A stretch of DNA of 16,965 nucleotides from Amoebophrya sp. AT5.2 (lineage: Eukaryota > Sar > Dinophyceae > Syndiniales > Amoebophryaceae): positions 1-16,965 of the forward strand of contig RXOD01004948.1 of NCBI GenBank assembly GCA_005223375.1. Direction: 5' to 3'. The number at the start of each line of letters is the position of its first letter. Positions within the stretch are counted from its first letter, which is position 1. Shown one piece after another: positions 7,289-15,459 of this stretch. The notes under the pieces are model-generated. The model made no database searches, had not been told where the DNA came from, and saw nothing but the letters and a program-made list of their open reading frames with translations. Position numbers and translations under genes: made by a program.

Positions 7289-10200
7289 ATGACCGTGATT
7301 CAGTCGCAGATCCACAATCTGCCGCCGTCCTACCACTACACCTCGTCCAATCTGGCGGGTGCGAGCAGGAGCAATCAGGCGAGCATGAATCAGCTGCCGC
7401 ATCAAGCGAGCCCGCCCACCCTCACTTCTTCTGTCGCTTCCCTGACGTCCACGAGGGGCCGCAGTGCGGCGCACCACCTCCAAGACCACGACCAGCATTT
7501 GGGCGGCGCTCCCAACTACGCCTACGGGGGCAGTTCGAGCACCACAACTCGCGAGTATTGTAACAACTACCCACCGGCCGCGCAAGAATTATCGGCTGAG
7601 ATGAACCTCCAGGAGCAGCAGCAACCCAAGTCCTACAACGCCGAGCGAGTCATCGGTAGGACCACACCAAGGCAGAAGTAAGACCCAAAGAACGTTTTTT
7701 AGAAGAATATCCGGGCTTCTGGTGCCGAGCGTTGCCATCAACGATCCCCAGCTACAGAAGTATTGTACTTCGACCTCAATCTTTACTTTGGAGGTAGCTC
7801 GGACGAGGATGTCCTCCTAAAAAGAGATAGGGGGTCGGTCTCGGTCCTCGTGGGTGCGACCTTGCGTAGTGCTCGAGATCGAACCTTGGATTCTGCTTAA
7901 TATCGAACAAGCATTAATGAATCAATTCCAATTCCTTCGCTTCTTTGGGTTTATTCTTCTCTGGTTTCTGAAGGAGAGGAAACGGGTCTTTCGGGATCGT
8001 CTACATGGCGGAGGTTTTGCCGGATAAGAGCTACGTGGCCATCAAGAAGGTGTTTCAGGACAAGCGGTACCGAAACCGCGAGCTGCACATTTAAGGAGGC
8101 GAGTGCAACTACGCAAACCCAGTGTCTATCGTTAAATGTGCAGCTCGCGGCTCCGGTACCGCTTGTCATGAAATTTCAGGACAAGCGGTACCGGAACCGC
8201 GAACTGCACATTTAAGGAGGCGAGTGCAAATACCCAAAGAACCCATTAAAGATTCTCTTCGGTGCGACCACGCGTGTGGCTCGCTATTCTCTTGCATTAG
8301 AATTGATGTCTTCCCATTTAAGTAATTTTTCTGGCACTGTCTTGTGTTTGGTCCCGTATTGGATCTCCTGGCATGGTCGTGGAGCTGAGGAGATCAAATA
8401 CGGGACAAAGCCGCGGGGAGCTTTCAGCTAGAGAGCATAGGCAGATGAAAACCGCGACGGCCGTGCTGCAGCAAAAATGCGACGCCCAGACGCTTGAGTG
8501 GTCTCCGGTACAGTAGTATGCTTTTCTCTGGTACTGGTAGTAGCAACTAATGGGTTCGTTTTGCTTTTGCACCCCTGTAACACAGCCTCCAGGAACTGCA
8601 GAACCAAGCCCGCTTCGACAACGGGTTCCACCACCCGAACATCATCAAGCTCAACTCCCCCTTTCACACGCAGGTAACCTTTCTCATTTTCGCTGCCGAA
8701 CATCCCGCCACCGATAGACTTCTATTAAACGTCTCTGATATTTAGTTACGTCCTTCCCCTTCGGGATCGGCATCGGGGCGCGGGGAAATTATAAAATTGA
8801 GATCTTGACTCGAACGCACTGTGAAGGGCTGCCGTCCGGACGAGCTGTTTCTAAACTTGGTGATGGAGTACGTGCCGGACACGCTGTACAACGTGACGAA
8901 GCATTTGAGGGGCCAGAGCGGCACCGGCCAGCTTCCCGAGTACTTCCTCATGCTGTACACCTACCAACTCCTCCGCGCGCTGGCGCATATGGGAGGAACT
9001 CACTCGCACTCACCTATACTGCCCCACAGCAGCAGCCAGCCGAGCTCAAGAAGAAACATAATCGGATCATGGAGAGTTAGTTTATAGTACATTAGTTTGC
9101 CTATTCGTGTTCGGCCGCCCTACTAGAACTAGGCCGCCTGGCACCCGCTGGGTAGACCACGACGAGGCCAGGATGATCTCGCAAAACCGTAGATGGTGAT
9201 CAACAGATGATTTTCGTTGGGTGCGTGGCGTGGTAGAGCGACTGGACTCTGTCTGTGAGCAGGCACTGACCAAGACCATATTTTTTTTTTGTTATACGAA
9301 CGAGTGAGTGTAAGAATGTATAAGTACGAGTAGCTGCAGTGGTGCTTTGTTTTTGGGTTTTTTACTCCGCATTTGAAGGGCCTGGACATCATGCACCGGG
9401 ACATCAAGCCCCAGAACCTGTTGGTGGACATGGAGCGGCACCACATCCTCAAGCTCTGCGACTTCGGCTCCGCCAAGAAGGTCGACCAAAAAGTGCCCAG
9501 CGTGCAGTACATATGCAGCAGGTAGTAGTAGATCCATCGATGGATTGATTTTATATTCGAAATCGAATATCTCTATCCGCATCCGATACAATTGAATTAG
9601 GTACTACCGTTCGCCGGAGCTGATCTTCGGGAGCGAGACATACGACTGCGCCATCGACGTTTGGTCCGCCGGCTGCGTAATGGGCGAACTGATGAACAAC
9701 GGGGCGCCTATTTTCCCCGGCCAGACCGGCACTGATTATCAGCGGCGACGAGAAAGTAAGTAGATAAGTACTTACATACTTCCGCCCCGTCGTCCCCTGA
9801 GCGGCCCGAGTCCATCCGATAGGGTTTTCGAGCTACTAGAATGTAGCGACCGCGCAAGATGAGGGCGGGGCTCGCTGGTTGTATTTCCGATGTGGGCTTC
9901 CAGCCGCCAATCGTCCCAGGAAAGAACAGCGGCGACGTGGTCGGGGACCATTCGGGTCATGTTGTTTGACTGGACAAATTGATGCCTGCGGGAAGGTTTC
10001 TCCCGGTGCTTGGGTACGAATGATGTGAGGCAGAGAGGCGCCAAATGGCCTGATATGGGAGTAAGAATAGGTTTGTTTCTTTCTCCTCGCTCGCCCTTTT
10101 CGCTTCATACTGCCCAGTTGGTGGAGATCATCAAAGTGGTGGGCACGCCTGAGCCCGAGGATATCGAGGATATCGTGGGAAGGAATACCTCGATGGCGAA

Positions 10201-10565
10201 GAAATACCACCACTTCCGCTTCCGGAAAGTGCACCCGAGATGGATCGGTGATATCATGCCGCCGCATCTACGGTATAAATTCTGTAGTAGTATCGACAAA
10301 GAAATATAAATTCAAAATCTACTTCGCATCAAGAGTCAAGAATGATTAGATTGCATGTTCATCGATGCTCAGCAACCCGCGGCGGCTGCCGGAACACTAC
10401 GAGCTGGCTTTCGGCGTGTTGACGCGGATGCTGGTATTGAGTCCGCGGAAGCGGGTGGGGCCGGTGGAGGCGCTGGCGGATCCCTACTTCGATCGCCTCC
10501 GAAAGCACGGCTTTCACGAGTGGAAGAAAGGCGTCTCGTTAAGGGCTGAAAAAAGTCAGGCTTAG
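7289..10565 (+). CDS. GSK3: Glycogen synthase kinase 3-type serine/threonine protein kinase, eight exons
   Basis: Exons: 7289-7655, 7979-8079, 8593-8673, 8827-8988, 9373-9521, 9601-9739, 10115-10272, 10373-10565; 1350 nt, 449 residues, in frame throughout. Residues 1-110 are a Ser/Gln-rich, probably disordered extension. Kinase core: [12 protein letters not shown] glycine loop (120-131), ATP-binding Lys145 in [12 protein letters not shown], helix-C Glu157, hinge [17 protein letters not shown] with Asp247, DFGSAK with Asp267, YICSRYYRSPE activation segment (Tyr283 matches human Tyr216), and IDVWSAGC. The residues that bind a priming phosphate in GSK3 are all present (Arg156, Arg246, Lys272), so it should be active on primed substrates. 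There is a four-residue insertion after helix C. The protein ends soon after [11 protein letters not shown], without the long tail of animal forms. Introns 1, 3, 5 and 7 are GT-AG; introns 2, 4 and 6 are not, and their junctions are set by frame and homology. Cytosolic or nuclear location is expected from the family. Confidence 0.93.
7656..7978 (+). mobile_element. GSK3 intron 1: GT-AG intron with introner-like inverted ends
   Basis: A 323-bp intron splicing ATCG to GAAACGGG, restoring GNGSFG. Near its ends lie inverted repeats: CAGAAGTAAGACCCAAAGAA (7673-7692) against TTCTTTGGGTTTATTCTTCT (7942-7961), most positions matching with small gaps. Unlike introns 2, 4 and 6 it has standard GT and AG ends. 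This suggests that the same element family can carry usable splice sites. Confidence 0.5.
8053..8229 (+). repeat. Sense / antisense / sense array of the GSK3 exon 2 end
   Basis: A 56-bp segment covering the last coding bases of exon 2 ([11 protein letters not shown]) plus about 25 bp of intron occurs at 8053-8108 and again at 8174-8229 (54 of 56 identical, offset 121 bp). Between them, 8132-8167 is a 36-bp reverse-complement copy with two mismatches to either sense copy. The two differences between the sense copies are synonymous (CGA/CGG and GAG/GAA). All three copies retain the palindromic GGTACC. The first copy is contiguous with exon 2; the others are intronic. Confidence 0.92.
8080..8592 (+). 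mobile_element. GSK3 intron 2: introner-like element with long terminal inverted repeats
   Basis: A 513-bp intron with borders GAGCTGCA (8080-8087) and GAACTGCA (8593-8600), a one-mismatch direct repeat in the same codon phase. Splicing within it gives the conserved NRELQ of GSK3. There is no GT donor: the first copy runs into TAA at 8092. The repeated left end at 8204-8248 pairs with the right end at 8548-8601 as a long imperfect TIR. Both read CTGCA, GGAGGC, GTGCAAA, then GAACCCATTA in outward-to-inward order. The intron also holds the sense/antisense array and a second hairpin at 8351-8406. Confidence 0.7.
8351..8406. repeat. 19-bp inverted repeat (hairpin) inside GSK3 intron 2
   Basis: GTCCCGTATTGGATCTCCT (8351-8369) and AGGAGATCAAATACGGGAC (8388-8406) are complementary at 18 of 19 positions with an 18-base loop. 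It could fold in the pre-mRNA and bring the intron ends together, or be a nested palindromic insertion. Confidence 0.85.
8989..9372 (+). mobile_element. GSK3 intron 4: introner-like, non-GT-AG
   Basis: A 384-bp intron bounded by CGCATATG (8984-8991) and CGCATTTG (9368-9375). Joining within the repeat gives [14 protein letters not shown], which has exactly the spacing of other GSK3 proteins; no GT donor is available at the exon end. The ends are weakly inverted: CATATGGGAGGAA on the left against TTACTCCGCATTTG on the right. The right end also carries TTTTTGGGTTTTTTAC, similar to other introns here. Confidence 0.55.
9740..10114 (+). mobile_element. GSK3 intron 6: introner-like, repeat-bounded by CAG
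   Basis: A 375-bp intron. CAG occurs in phase at 9740-9742 and 10115-10117, so the junction can lie on either side; the product reads [12 protein letters not shown]. The strong-looking donor AAAGTAAGT at 9753-9761 would break the frame with the acceptor at 10117. The left end (GGCGACGAGAAAGTAAG, 9744-9760) is inversely similar to 10073-10096. A 7-bp stem, GTAAGTA/TACTTAC, lies at 9756-9775. Confidence 0.45.
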
Positions 10566-12092
10566 GCCCAGGGGTAGGCGGTTTTCTGACAGGGTCTGAC
10601 AGCCTCCCCTTCTTCAGCCGAGAGTAGTGCACTAGGATCGGCAGTAGGTAGTTCTCCGCTGACGTATATTATAAGTTTTTTTATGCCCTTGCCCCCCCGC
10701 TCAGCAGTCTTTTCTTATGCCCCCCCCATCGGACCAGCAGAAGGCTGTGGTGCCCAATGTTGTCTGATAAACCCTCGTTTAACCCACGTGTTGCTGGGTG
10801 CTGAGCATGAAGACCGATCGAAGGACGACAGAGGGGATCCGATTTATACGACTAGTAAGCCGAAACCTGAAGCACGACCTGGATTTTTTCATAGCCTCTA
10901 ATCTCGATCGCCCCGCCGAGAGAGCTCTGCAAATTCACTACCGCGGAGAAAAGAACCATGCACACCCAGGAAATACGAACCACCCTGCTCGGGGGCGCGG
11001 TCGGGGGAGGAGGGAGCTGAGCTATAGGGATATCGTTGTACGTTCTTCCTGGTGTTCCTGCGGCCTTTGAAGACGGTCTAGCGAAGGGGAAGGCTACAAG
11101 AGGCTCATTTCGCTCGAGGTGCTACTTTCCGCGGAGGAGCTTCGTCATCTGGCGGCGGTGGGGCAAATCGCCTGGTGGAGGGGGCGAATCCATCGTCTGC
11201 AAGCATGCCATGGCGGCGCGTGCCGCCGCGGTGGCGTCGGAGACAGCAGAGACATCGCGATCTCGATTCCTAGCCTTGCAGCCCCTGAGACGAAGTCGAA
11301 ATCAAATGATCCATGCCGCGCACGCGCATTGATAGATTTGGGGACCTTCGTCATCAGTTCAGGCAGAAAGTGCAACCACGCGAGCAGGAGGGGGAAAAAA
11401 ACAAAAAACCAACAAAAAAAGACTGACAAAGCAGATGAGATGACTTCTACTTCGCTTCTTCGAAGTTTTTCCAGTAGAATTCATCAGCATCTGCAGTGCT
11501 CGGTTCCAGCTGGATGCTTATCCGATTCCGATGTAGCTAGAAGCTGCTGGGTTTTCGTTCTCCGTGGTCGCACCTCCAAGATCATCGAGCCGAGTGCAGG
11601 TTGAAAAAATAACAGCCCACCTGCCTCGCCAATTTTTTATTTTTTTTAGATCGAGGCTACATGTCACGGAGCTGCTCCCGTGAGACATCATAGTTCGGTT
11701 CTCGTGCCTGCGTGTAGTCAGTGTCAGTCGATCCCGAAAACTGGTCGTGATGGCGATGATAGATGAGTAAACACAGAGCTGCGCCGGTCGACACCCAGCT
11801 GAGTTCGTGACCTTTGATCCCCAGCATCTATTGTATCTGTCGTGTGCTAATTCTGATTTCTCAGTCAGTCCGTCGTGCTTACTAGTGTTAGTATGAACAT
11901 CGCTCGACAATGGTTAAATCAATGTATCTCCACGTATTTTTCTTTATGACATGACAAGCTGCTTTTTGATCCTACAACATTTGCATCGCTGTAGCAGCTC
12001 GGATCGAATTCGAATACGAATAATGCGAGGCCACTTGGTGCGGGCTGCCAGCACACCCCGAACTTGAGAACGCGCGCAAAGCAACTTGAAGA
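10566..12092. other. Unresolved region after GSK3, with one coding-looking stretch near 11082-11193
   Basis: No complete gene could be assembled. Just after the GSK3 stop is a tandem TCTGACAG (10585-10592, 10595-10602). From 11082, directly after a TCTAG, a frame with strong codon bias reads EGEGYKRLISLEVLLSAEEL and continues RHLAAVGQIAWW, which looks like a helical exon. Beyond about 11200 an alternative frame (KHAMAARAAAVASETAETS, ending at a TGA near 11330) looks more natural, so an intron may separate them. A frame at 10807 begins MKTDRRTTEGIRFIRLV and may be another exon. The part from 11605 to 12092 is AT-richer and shows nothing. Confidence 0.3.
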
Positions 12093-12494
12093 ATGCAAGT
12101 GGTGCCGAGGCTGCGGGTGCGCCCCCGAGGGGAGCGGCCCCGGCGTCCTGCTGTGCCACTGAAGCGTGTTGGTAGCATATGCAACTATTCCAGCAGCGCA
12201 GCCAACATGATTTCCTCATCGACCACTCCCCCGCCGCAGCCAGAACCACATCCACTTCAACTTCCGGAGGACCACTTGAATTCGCGCCGCAGCCCGGCGG
12301 TCGTGATGCTGCTGAGCAGGATGAAAAATAATGATGGTGGGGTATCCACCGCGTCTGCGAACGCGGTCGAGCGGCACCTGATGGCTGATGACGTTCATCT
12401 CTCGTTGATTGACGTGCTCGAGCTCCTGTCCGTCCGCCAGCCCTTGAGCGAAGCACTAGGGCGAGGGGAGCAGGATCCAGCACGGGGACCTTGA
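12093..12494 (+). CDS. Hypothetical ORF, 133 codons
   Basis: Open from an ATG at 12093 to a TGA at 12492-12494. A second ATG at 12207 begins the more natural-looking half: a Ser/Pro-rich start, then VVMLLSRMKNNDGG, and an acidic helical region MADDVHLSLIDVLELLSVRQ. Third positions favour G/C moderately. A longer frame lies on the opposite strand (11944-12681), but it is Arg/Ser/Cys-rich and runs through the 79-bp repeat, so it is less credible. No family recognised. It may be an exon of a larger gene or a remnant next to the mobile element. Confidence 0.25.
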   Translation: MQVVPRLRVRPRGERPRRPAVPLKRVGSICNYSSSAANMISSSTTPPPQPEPHPLQLPEDHLNSRRSPAVVMLLSRMKNNDGGVSTASANAVERHLMADDVHLSLIDVLELLSVRQPLSEALGRGEQDPARGP

Positions 12495-12575
12495 ATTTAC
12501 CTGTTGTACTAAAACTTATTCGATGCAAATGGATCGTCGATTTGCTTTCGCGTACGCGTTCTGGCTCCGACATAT

Positions 12576-12654
12576 CGTTAAGATCACGAATCAAGATCAC
12601 ACACCGTTCCCACATGGGTAAGGGAACCAGAAGGATATCGAGTTCCTTTTTTCT
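12576..12654 (+). repeat. 79-bp direct repeat, copy 1
   Basis: Identical to 13086-13164, 510 bp downstream. It begins CGTTAAGATCACGAATC and ends in GAGTTCCTTTTTTCT. It contains an internal stem GTTCCC / GGGAAC with a 10-base loop. Immediately after the end of identity this copy continues GGTGAGTG, a good 5' splice donor, which copy 2 lacks. It may be a leader or terminal-repeat segment of the adjacent mobile element, or a dispersed repeat. Confidence 0.95.
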
Positions 12655-12862
12655 GGTGAGTGAAGGGCTGGTCTCCCTCATACCCTCCTTGACTCAGGCC
12701 CAAGGCCCAACCCTCCAATCGCACCGATGGGGGGCGAGGTCGTACCTCCGTTCCGCCCTCTCCCAAGTCACACTTGGAGGAGGATACATGGAGCAAAATA
12801 TAAGGCCGCCCGCTCGTTCGTTCGCAATGCTTTCGATCTAGCGGTTGGTTCTAGGCTCAGCG

Positions 12863-12976
12863 GCAGGCTCGCCTGCAGTGGAGCTTTTCTAGGTCGCCAT
12901 GCGGCTCCTCGTCTTGGCAGCTGATGCTGCCTGGACTATGACAGGACTTTCGCCGACCTGCTGCTTTCGCAGGCAG
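12863..12976. repeat. Cluster of three short hairpins between the 79-bp repeats
   Basis: Within about 115 bp: GCAGGC/GCCTGC (12863-12876, 2-base loop), GGCAGC/GCTGCC (12916-12931, 4-base loop), and CCTGC/GCAGG (about 12957-12973, 7-base loop). All are built from related CTGCC/GGCAG words. They may form a structured RNA or be repeat debris. Each stem alone is short. Confidence 0.4.
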
Positions 12977-13085
12977 AGGCTTACAGTTTGACCAAGGCAA
13001 TGAGTTCAGCATAAACAAAGATCAGCAGCTCGTGGGCAGAAGGTGTGTGTTCGCAGACGATGGGATCGATATGTATTTGTAATAC

Positions 13086-13164
13086 CGTTAAGATCACGAA
13101 TCAAGATCACACACCGTTCCCACATGGGTAAGGGAACCAGAAGGATATCGAGTTCCTTTTTTCT
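13086..13164 (+). repeat. 79-bp direct repeat, copy 2
   Basis: Exact copy of 12576-12654. It is followed by a pyrimidine-rich stretch (CGCCGCCGCTTCCCCTGCC...) and, 111 bp later, by the first ORF of the recombinase element. No third copy is seen downstream, so this is not shown to be an LTR pair around the ORFs. Confidence 0.95.
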
Positions 13165-13275
13165 CGCCGCCGCTTCCCCTGCCTCCACCCTAAAATTTCA
13201 ATCTGATCTGCCGCCTCGGCCCCTGCCACCTCCCTATGATCTGCTGTAAGTCTTCTAAGCACCAGGTTGACGGCC

Positions 13276-13734
13276 ATGCTGCCACCGCCCAGGTATCCGC
13301 TTCAAGAGCGGGCTGAAGTTTTGGATAGTGATCCGATTAGTTGGCCTTTTTACTTAAAGGACAAACAGTTGTCGCATGTCCCAGTTAGGACTTCCGCTAC
13401 GTATACGCCTTACCCCGGGAAAAGGCTGACGCCAGACATCCACAACGGCGCCAGTACTCGTTTCCACGTTAACCTCCTCCGTCGCTTGGAGAAGGTAGTG
13501 CGTGAAAAAGAAGAAGACGAATTTGACGAGACGGCGCGTTGCGCCGGGCTATGGAAGCGCTGGCACCAGCAGAAGTTTGAGGAAGGATGGAGCTGGCTTA
13601 ACTTCGACATGGACAGAGTAGTGATAGATCGTGAACAATATTACAAGGACATCGCGATTAGTACTACGAGGCCCCTCAACCCGCCCGAGCTTTTAGAAGA
13701 AGACAAGCCGCGTTACTTCTATTCGAAATATTAG
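13276..13734 (+). CDS. Small charged, tryptophan-rich ORF of the mobile element, unknown function
   Basis: 152 codons from the ATG at 13276 (a TTG 9 bases upstream is also in frame) to a TAG at 13732-13734. Only 25 bp separate it from the recombinase ATG. The product is hydrophilic. It opens with a Pro-rich start and ISWPFYLKDKQLSHVPV, has an acidic/basic helix (residues about 68-85, RRLEKVVREKEEDEFDE), then LWKRWHQQKFEEGWSWLNFD and a C-terminus ending YFYSKY. I recognise no domain. A GTAAGT...CACCAG pair at 13246-13265 would, if removed as a 20-base intron, join the upstream frame (PPRPLPPPYDLL) to this one without a break. That is either chance or a longer N-terminus. It is probably an accessory protein of the element. 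Confidence 0.55.
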   Translation: MLPPPRYPLQERAEVLDSDPISWPFYLKDKQLSHVPVRTSATYTPYPGKRLTPDIHNGASTRFHVNLLRRLEKVVREKEEDEFDETARCAGLWKRWHQQKFEEGWSWLNFDMDRVVIDREQYYKDIAISTTRPLNPPELLEEDKPRYFYSKY

Positions 13735-13759
13735 AAGACAATTTGTTTTACTTCGTAAA

Positions 13760-15436
13760 ATGTCCGGTCCCTACGACCGGTGCGAGATCTTCAGATCTCA
13801 AGTTCCGAAGCCGCCTCCGTCGAAGCAGGCTAGCGTTATCAAAGCGCAGCTCGATAGCTACAAAAATGTGGCGGACGATATCGCGGCTGCCGTCAAGGCG
13901 AACTTGACGCTCCCGAAGGCCATGCCTCAGCTCCCTCCTGGTGTAGCTATCGTAATGGCCAAGCCGTCTTCCGTGGTGAACAGTGCACCGTTCGGCCAAG
14001 CCGTGCCTATGAGTGGCCAAGTTGCTCTTCCGCCTGGCCAAGCCGCGCCTTATGCACAAGTGCAGTCCGCAGCCACGCTGTTTCCGCCCAAGGCGTTTTC
14101 CGCAGCCCCTCAACAAGGTGGGGGTCCCTTGCCGCCGCTTCCGACGACGTTCAGCAAGGCCGCGGCAATGAAAGCCTCTTCTTCGTCTTCAGCGTCTTCT
14201 TCTTCTTCGTCATACGGGGGTTTGGGAGCGTTGGTTGGATTAGCAGGATCCGTTCAAGAAGACGAATGGGAGGATCAAGGCCAACTTTTCGAAGACGGCG
14301 CAGGGAATTTTCTGCAGCTGCAAGAAGAGTCGGCGGCGCAGCAGGTGGAGCTGGCGCCGCAAGGGCAGAACTACGAAGACGGTTTCTTCCCGGCGATTCC
14401 GGCCCCCTCGCTCGGGGAACAAGTAGCTGTAGCACCGCAGGTGGCGGCTCCAGCGCAGCTACCGGAGCCACAGCTGAAGAACAGCCCACTGGAGGAGCCT
14501 CCGGCTCCGAAGGAGCTGCCTGCCAACCCACGCCAGCCCCTTCACCAGCACAAGATGCACGAGAAGCAGCTGAAGTGGGGCGACGTGCTGACGGGTATAA
14601 AGCAGCACATCGACGGTGGGCATCAACTGTCGTTGGCGAAGCTAGCGGCGATGCGCGACCCGGACGGGGATTCCGACGAAGAAAGTGTTCCGCTTCCTAA
14701 GCCACAAGATTTCAATGCCCAGGACGCGGACGATGACGCGATCTTTGGCTTCGACGCCGTCGACGCTAAGCAGAACGCGAAGACGGTGCAGACTTACAAG
14801 ACGGTTTACCTGGCGCGGTATGTCTCGCTCATGAAGAAGCTGGGCAAGAGCACAAAAAGGGTAAACTGCACGCCAGCCGCACTTGAAATGCTGTTTAAGG
14901 CTTTTCATTTATGCGGAGACTTCCGGAAAAGTAAGCCGACCTACTTTTCCCACGTGAAGTGCTACATTGAGCGGGCGCGCTGGCTTACGATGGAAGAGCA
15001 GAAGGCCTACTCCCGCTTCTTCAAGATCCTGCTCCAGAACAAGGCTAACACGCAGTCGCCCGGGCAGGAAGAAGGTTTCCGCGTCTCCCACACGATCCTC
15101 AAGTGCTACGGGATCAAGGGGTCGGCGGACACGGTGATTTTCACGTCAGACAAGCGCGACAGCGCCGGACGGCGTTTCAGGCTGACGGCCGGGCAGGTCA
15201 TGCGGTTCGGCATAGCCGCATGGTTCGGGTTTTTGAGGCCGGATGAGGCCCTGAGCCTGGGCTCAGCAAGGACCTTTTCCTGGCGCAATGGGGTGCAAGT
15301 GGTCGAGTATTTCTTGCCCTTCCGCAAGAATCGCCCGGCCTCCCCGTACTTCGCGACGTACCGATGCTGCTGCGCTTACGCGCCGCACTTGGACATACCG
15401 TTATGTCCGGTACACTGCATCGACGAAGCTAAGTAA
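13760..15436 (+). CDS. Tyrosine recombinase, N-terminal and first catalytic part (frame ends early)
   Basis: 558 codons from ATG 13760 to TAA 15434-15436. Residues 1-260 are Ala/Pro/Gln-rich with a serine run (140-151) and are probably disordered. Residues about 335-445 fit the helical core-binding domain of tyrosine recombinases (TYKTVYLARYVSLMKKLGKS, FRKSKPTYFSHVKCYIERAR). The catalytic domain opens at about 473: RLTAGQVMRFGIAAWFGFLR carries box I Arg493 (FLRPDEALSLG), followed by the beta-hairpin Lys523 region (LPFRKNRP) and CPVHCIDEAK. The stop then cuts off the second Arg, the Trp and the Tyr nucleophile, which are encoded in another frame at 15460-15783. Such enzymes integrate or excise circular DNA intermediates. 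The host copy may be decayed, spliced or frameshifted. Confidence 0.75.
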   Translation: MSGPYDRCEIFRSQVPKPPPSKQASVIKAQLDSYKNVADDIAAAVKANLTLPKAMPQLPPGVAIVMAKPSSVVNSAPFGQAVPMSGQVALPPGQAAPYAQVQSAATLFPPKAFSAAPQQGGGPLPPLPTTFSKAAAMKASSSSSASSSSSSYGGLGALVGLAGSVQEDEWEDQGQLFEDGAGNFLQLQEESAAQQVELAPQGQNYEDGFFPAIPAPSLGEQVAVAPQVAAPAQLPEPQLKNSPLEEPPAPKELPANPRQPLHQHKMHEKQLKWGDVLTGIKQHIDGGHQLSLAKLAAMRDPDGDSDEESVPLPKPQDFNAQDADDDAIFGFDAVDAKQNAKTVQTYKTVYLARYVSLMKKLGKSTKRVNCTPAALEMLFKAFHLCGDFRKSKPTYFSHVKCYIERARWLTMEEQKAYSRFFKILLQNKANTQSPGQEEGFRVSHTILKCYGIKGSADTVIFTSDKRDSAGRRFRLTAGQVMRFGIAAWFGFLRPDEALSLGSARTFSWRNGVQVVEYFLPFRKNRPASPYFATYRCCCAYAPHLDIPLCPVHCIDEAK

Positions 15437-15459
15437 CTTCAGGTACGTGCAGAGGGTGA

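Noticed and set aside
9753..9761. AAAGTAAGT as the GSK3 exon 6 donor
   Set aside because: Leaves one extra base relative to the acceptor at 10117 and adds a non-conserved RRREK peptide.
1120..10565. Reassigned stop codons
   Set aside because: TRM10 and the reconstructed GSK3 have no internal stops in conserved domains and end where their families end, so the standard code fits.
11944..12681. 245-codon open frame on the minus strand
   Set aside because: Arg/Ser/Cys-rich, no recognisable domain, runs through the 79-bp direct repeat, and the plus strand in the same place looks more protein-like.
13043..13249. 68-codon frame through repeat copy 2 and its minus-strand partner
   Set aside because: The repeat gives the same peptide in copy 1 in an unrelated context; no sign of a conserved protein beyond the repeat itself.
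14151..14531. Minus-strand Pro/Ala-rich frame opposite the recombinase ORF
   Set aside because: Antisense reading of the Ala/Pro/Gln-rich recombinase N-terminus; no independent support.
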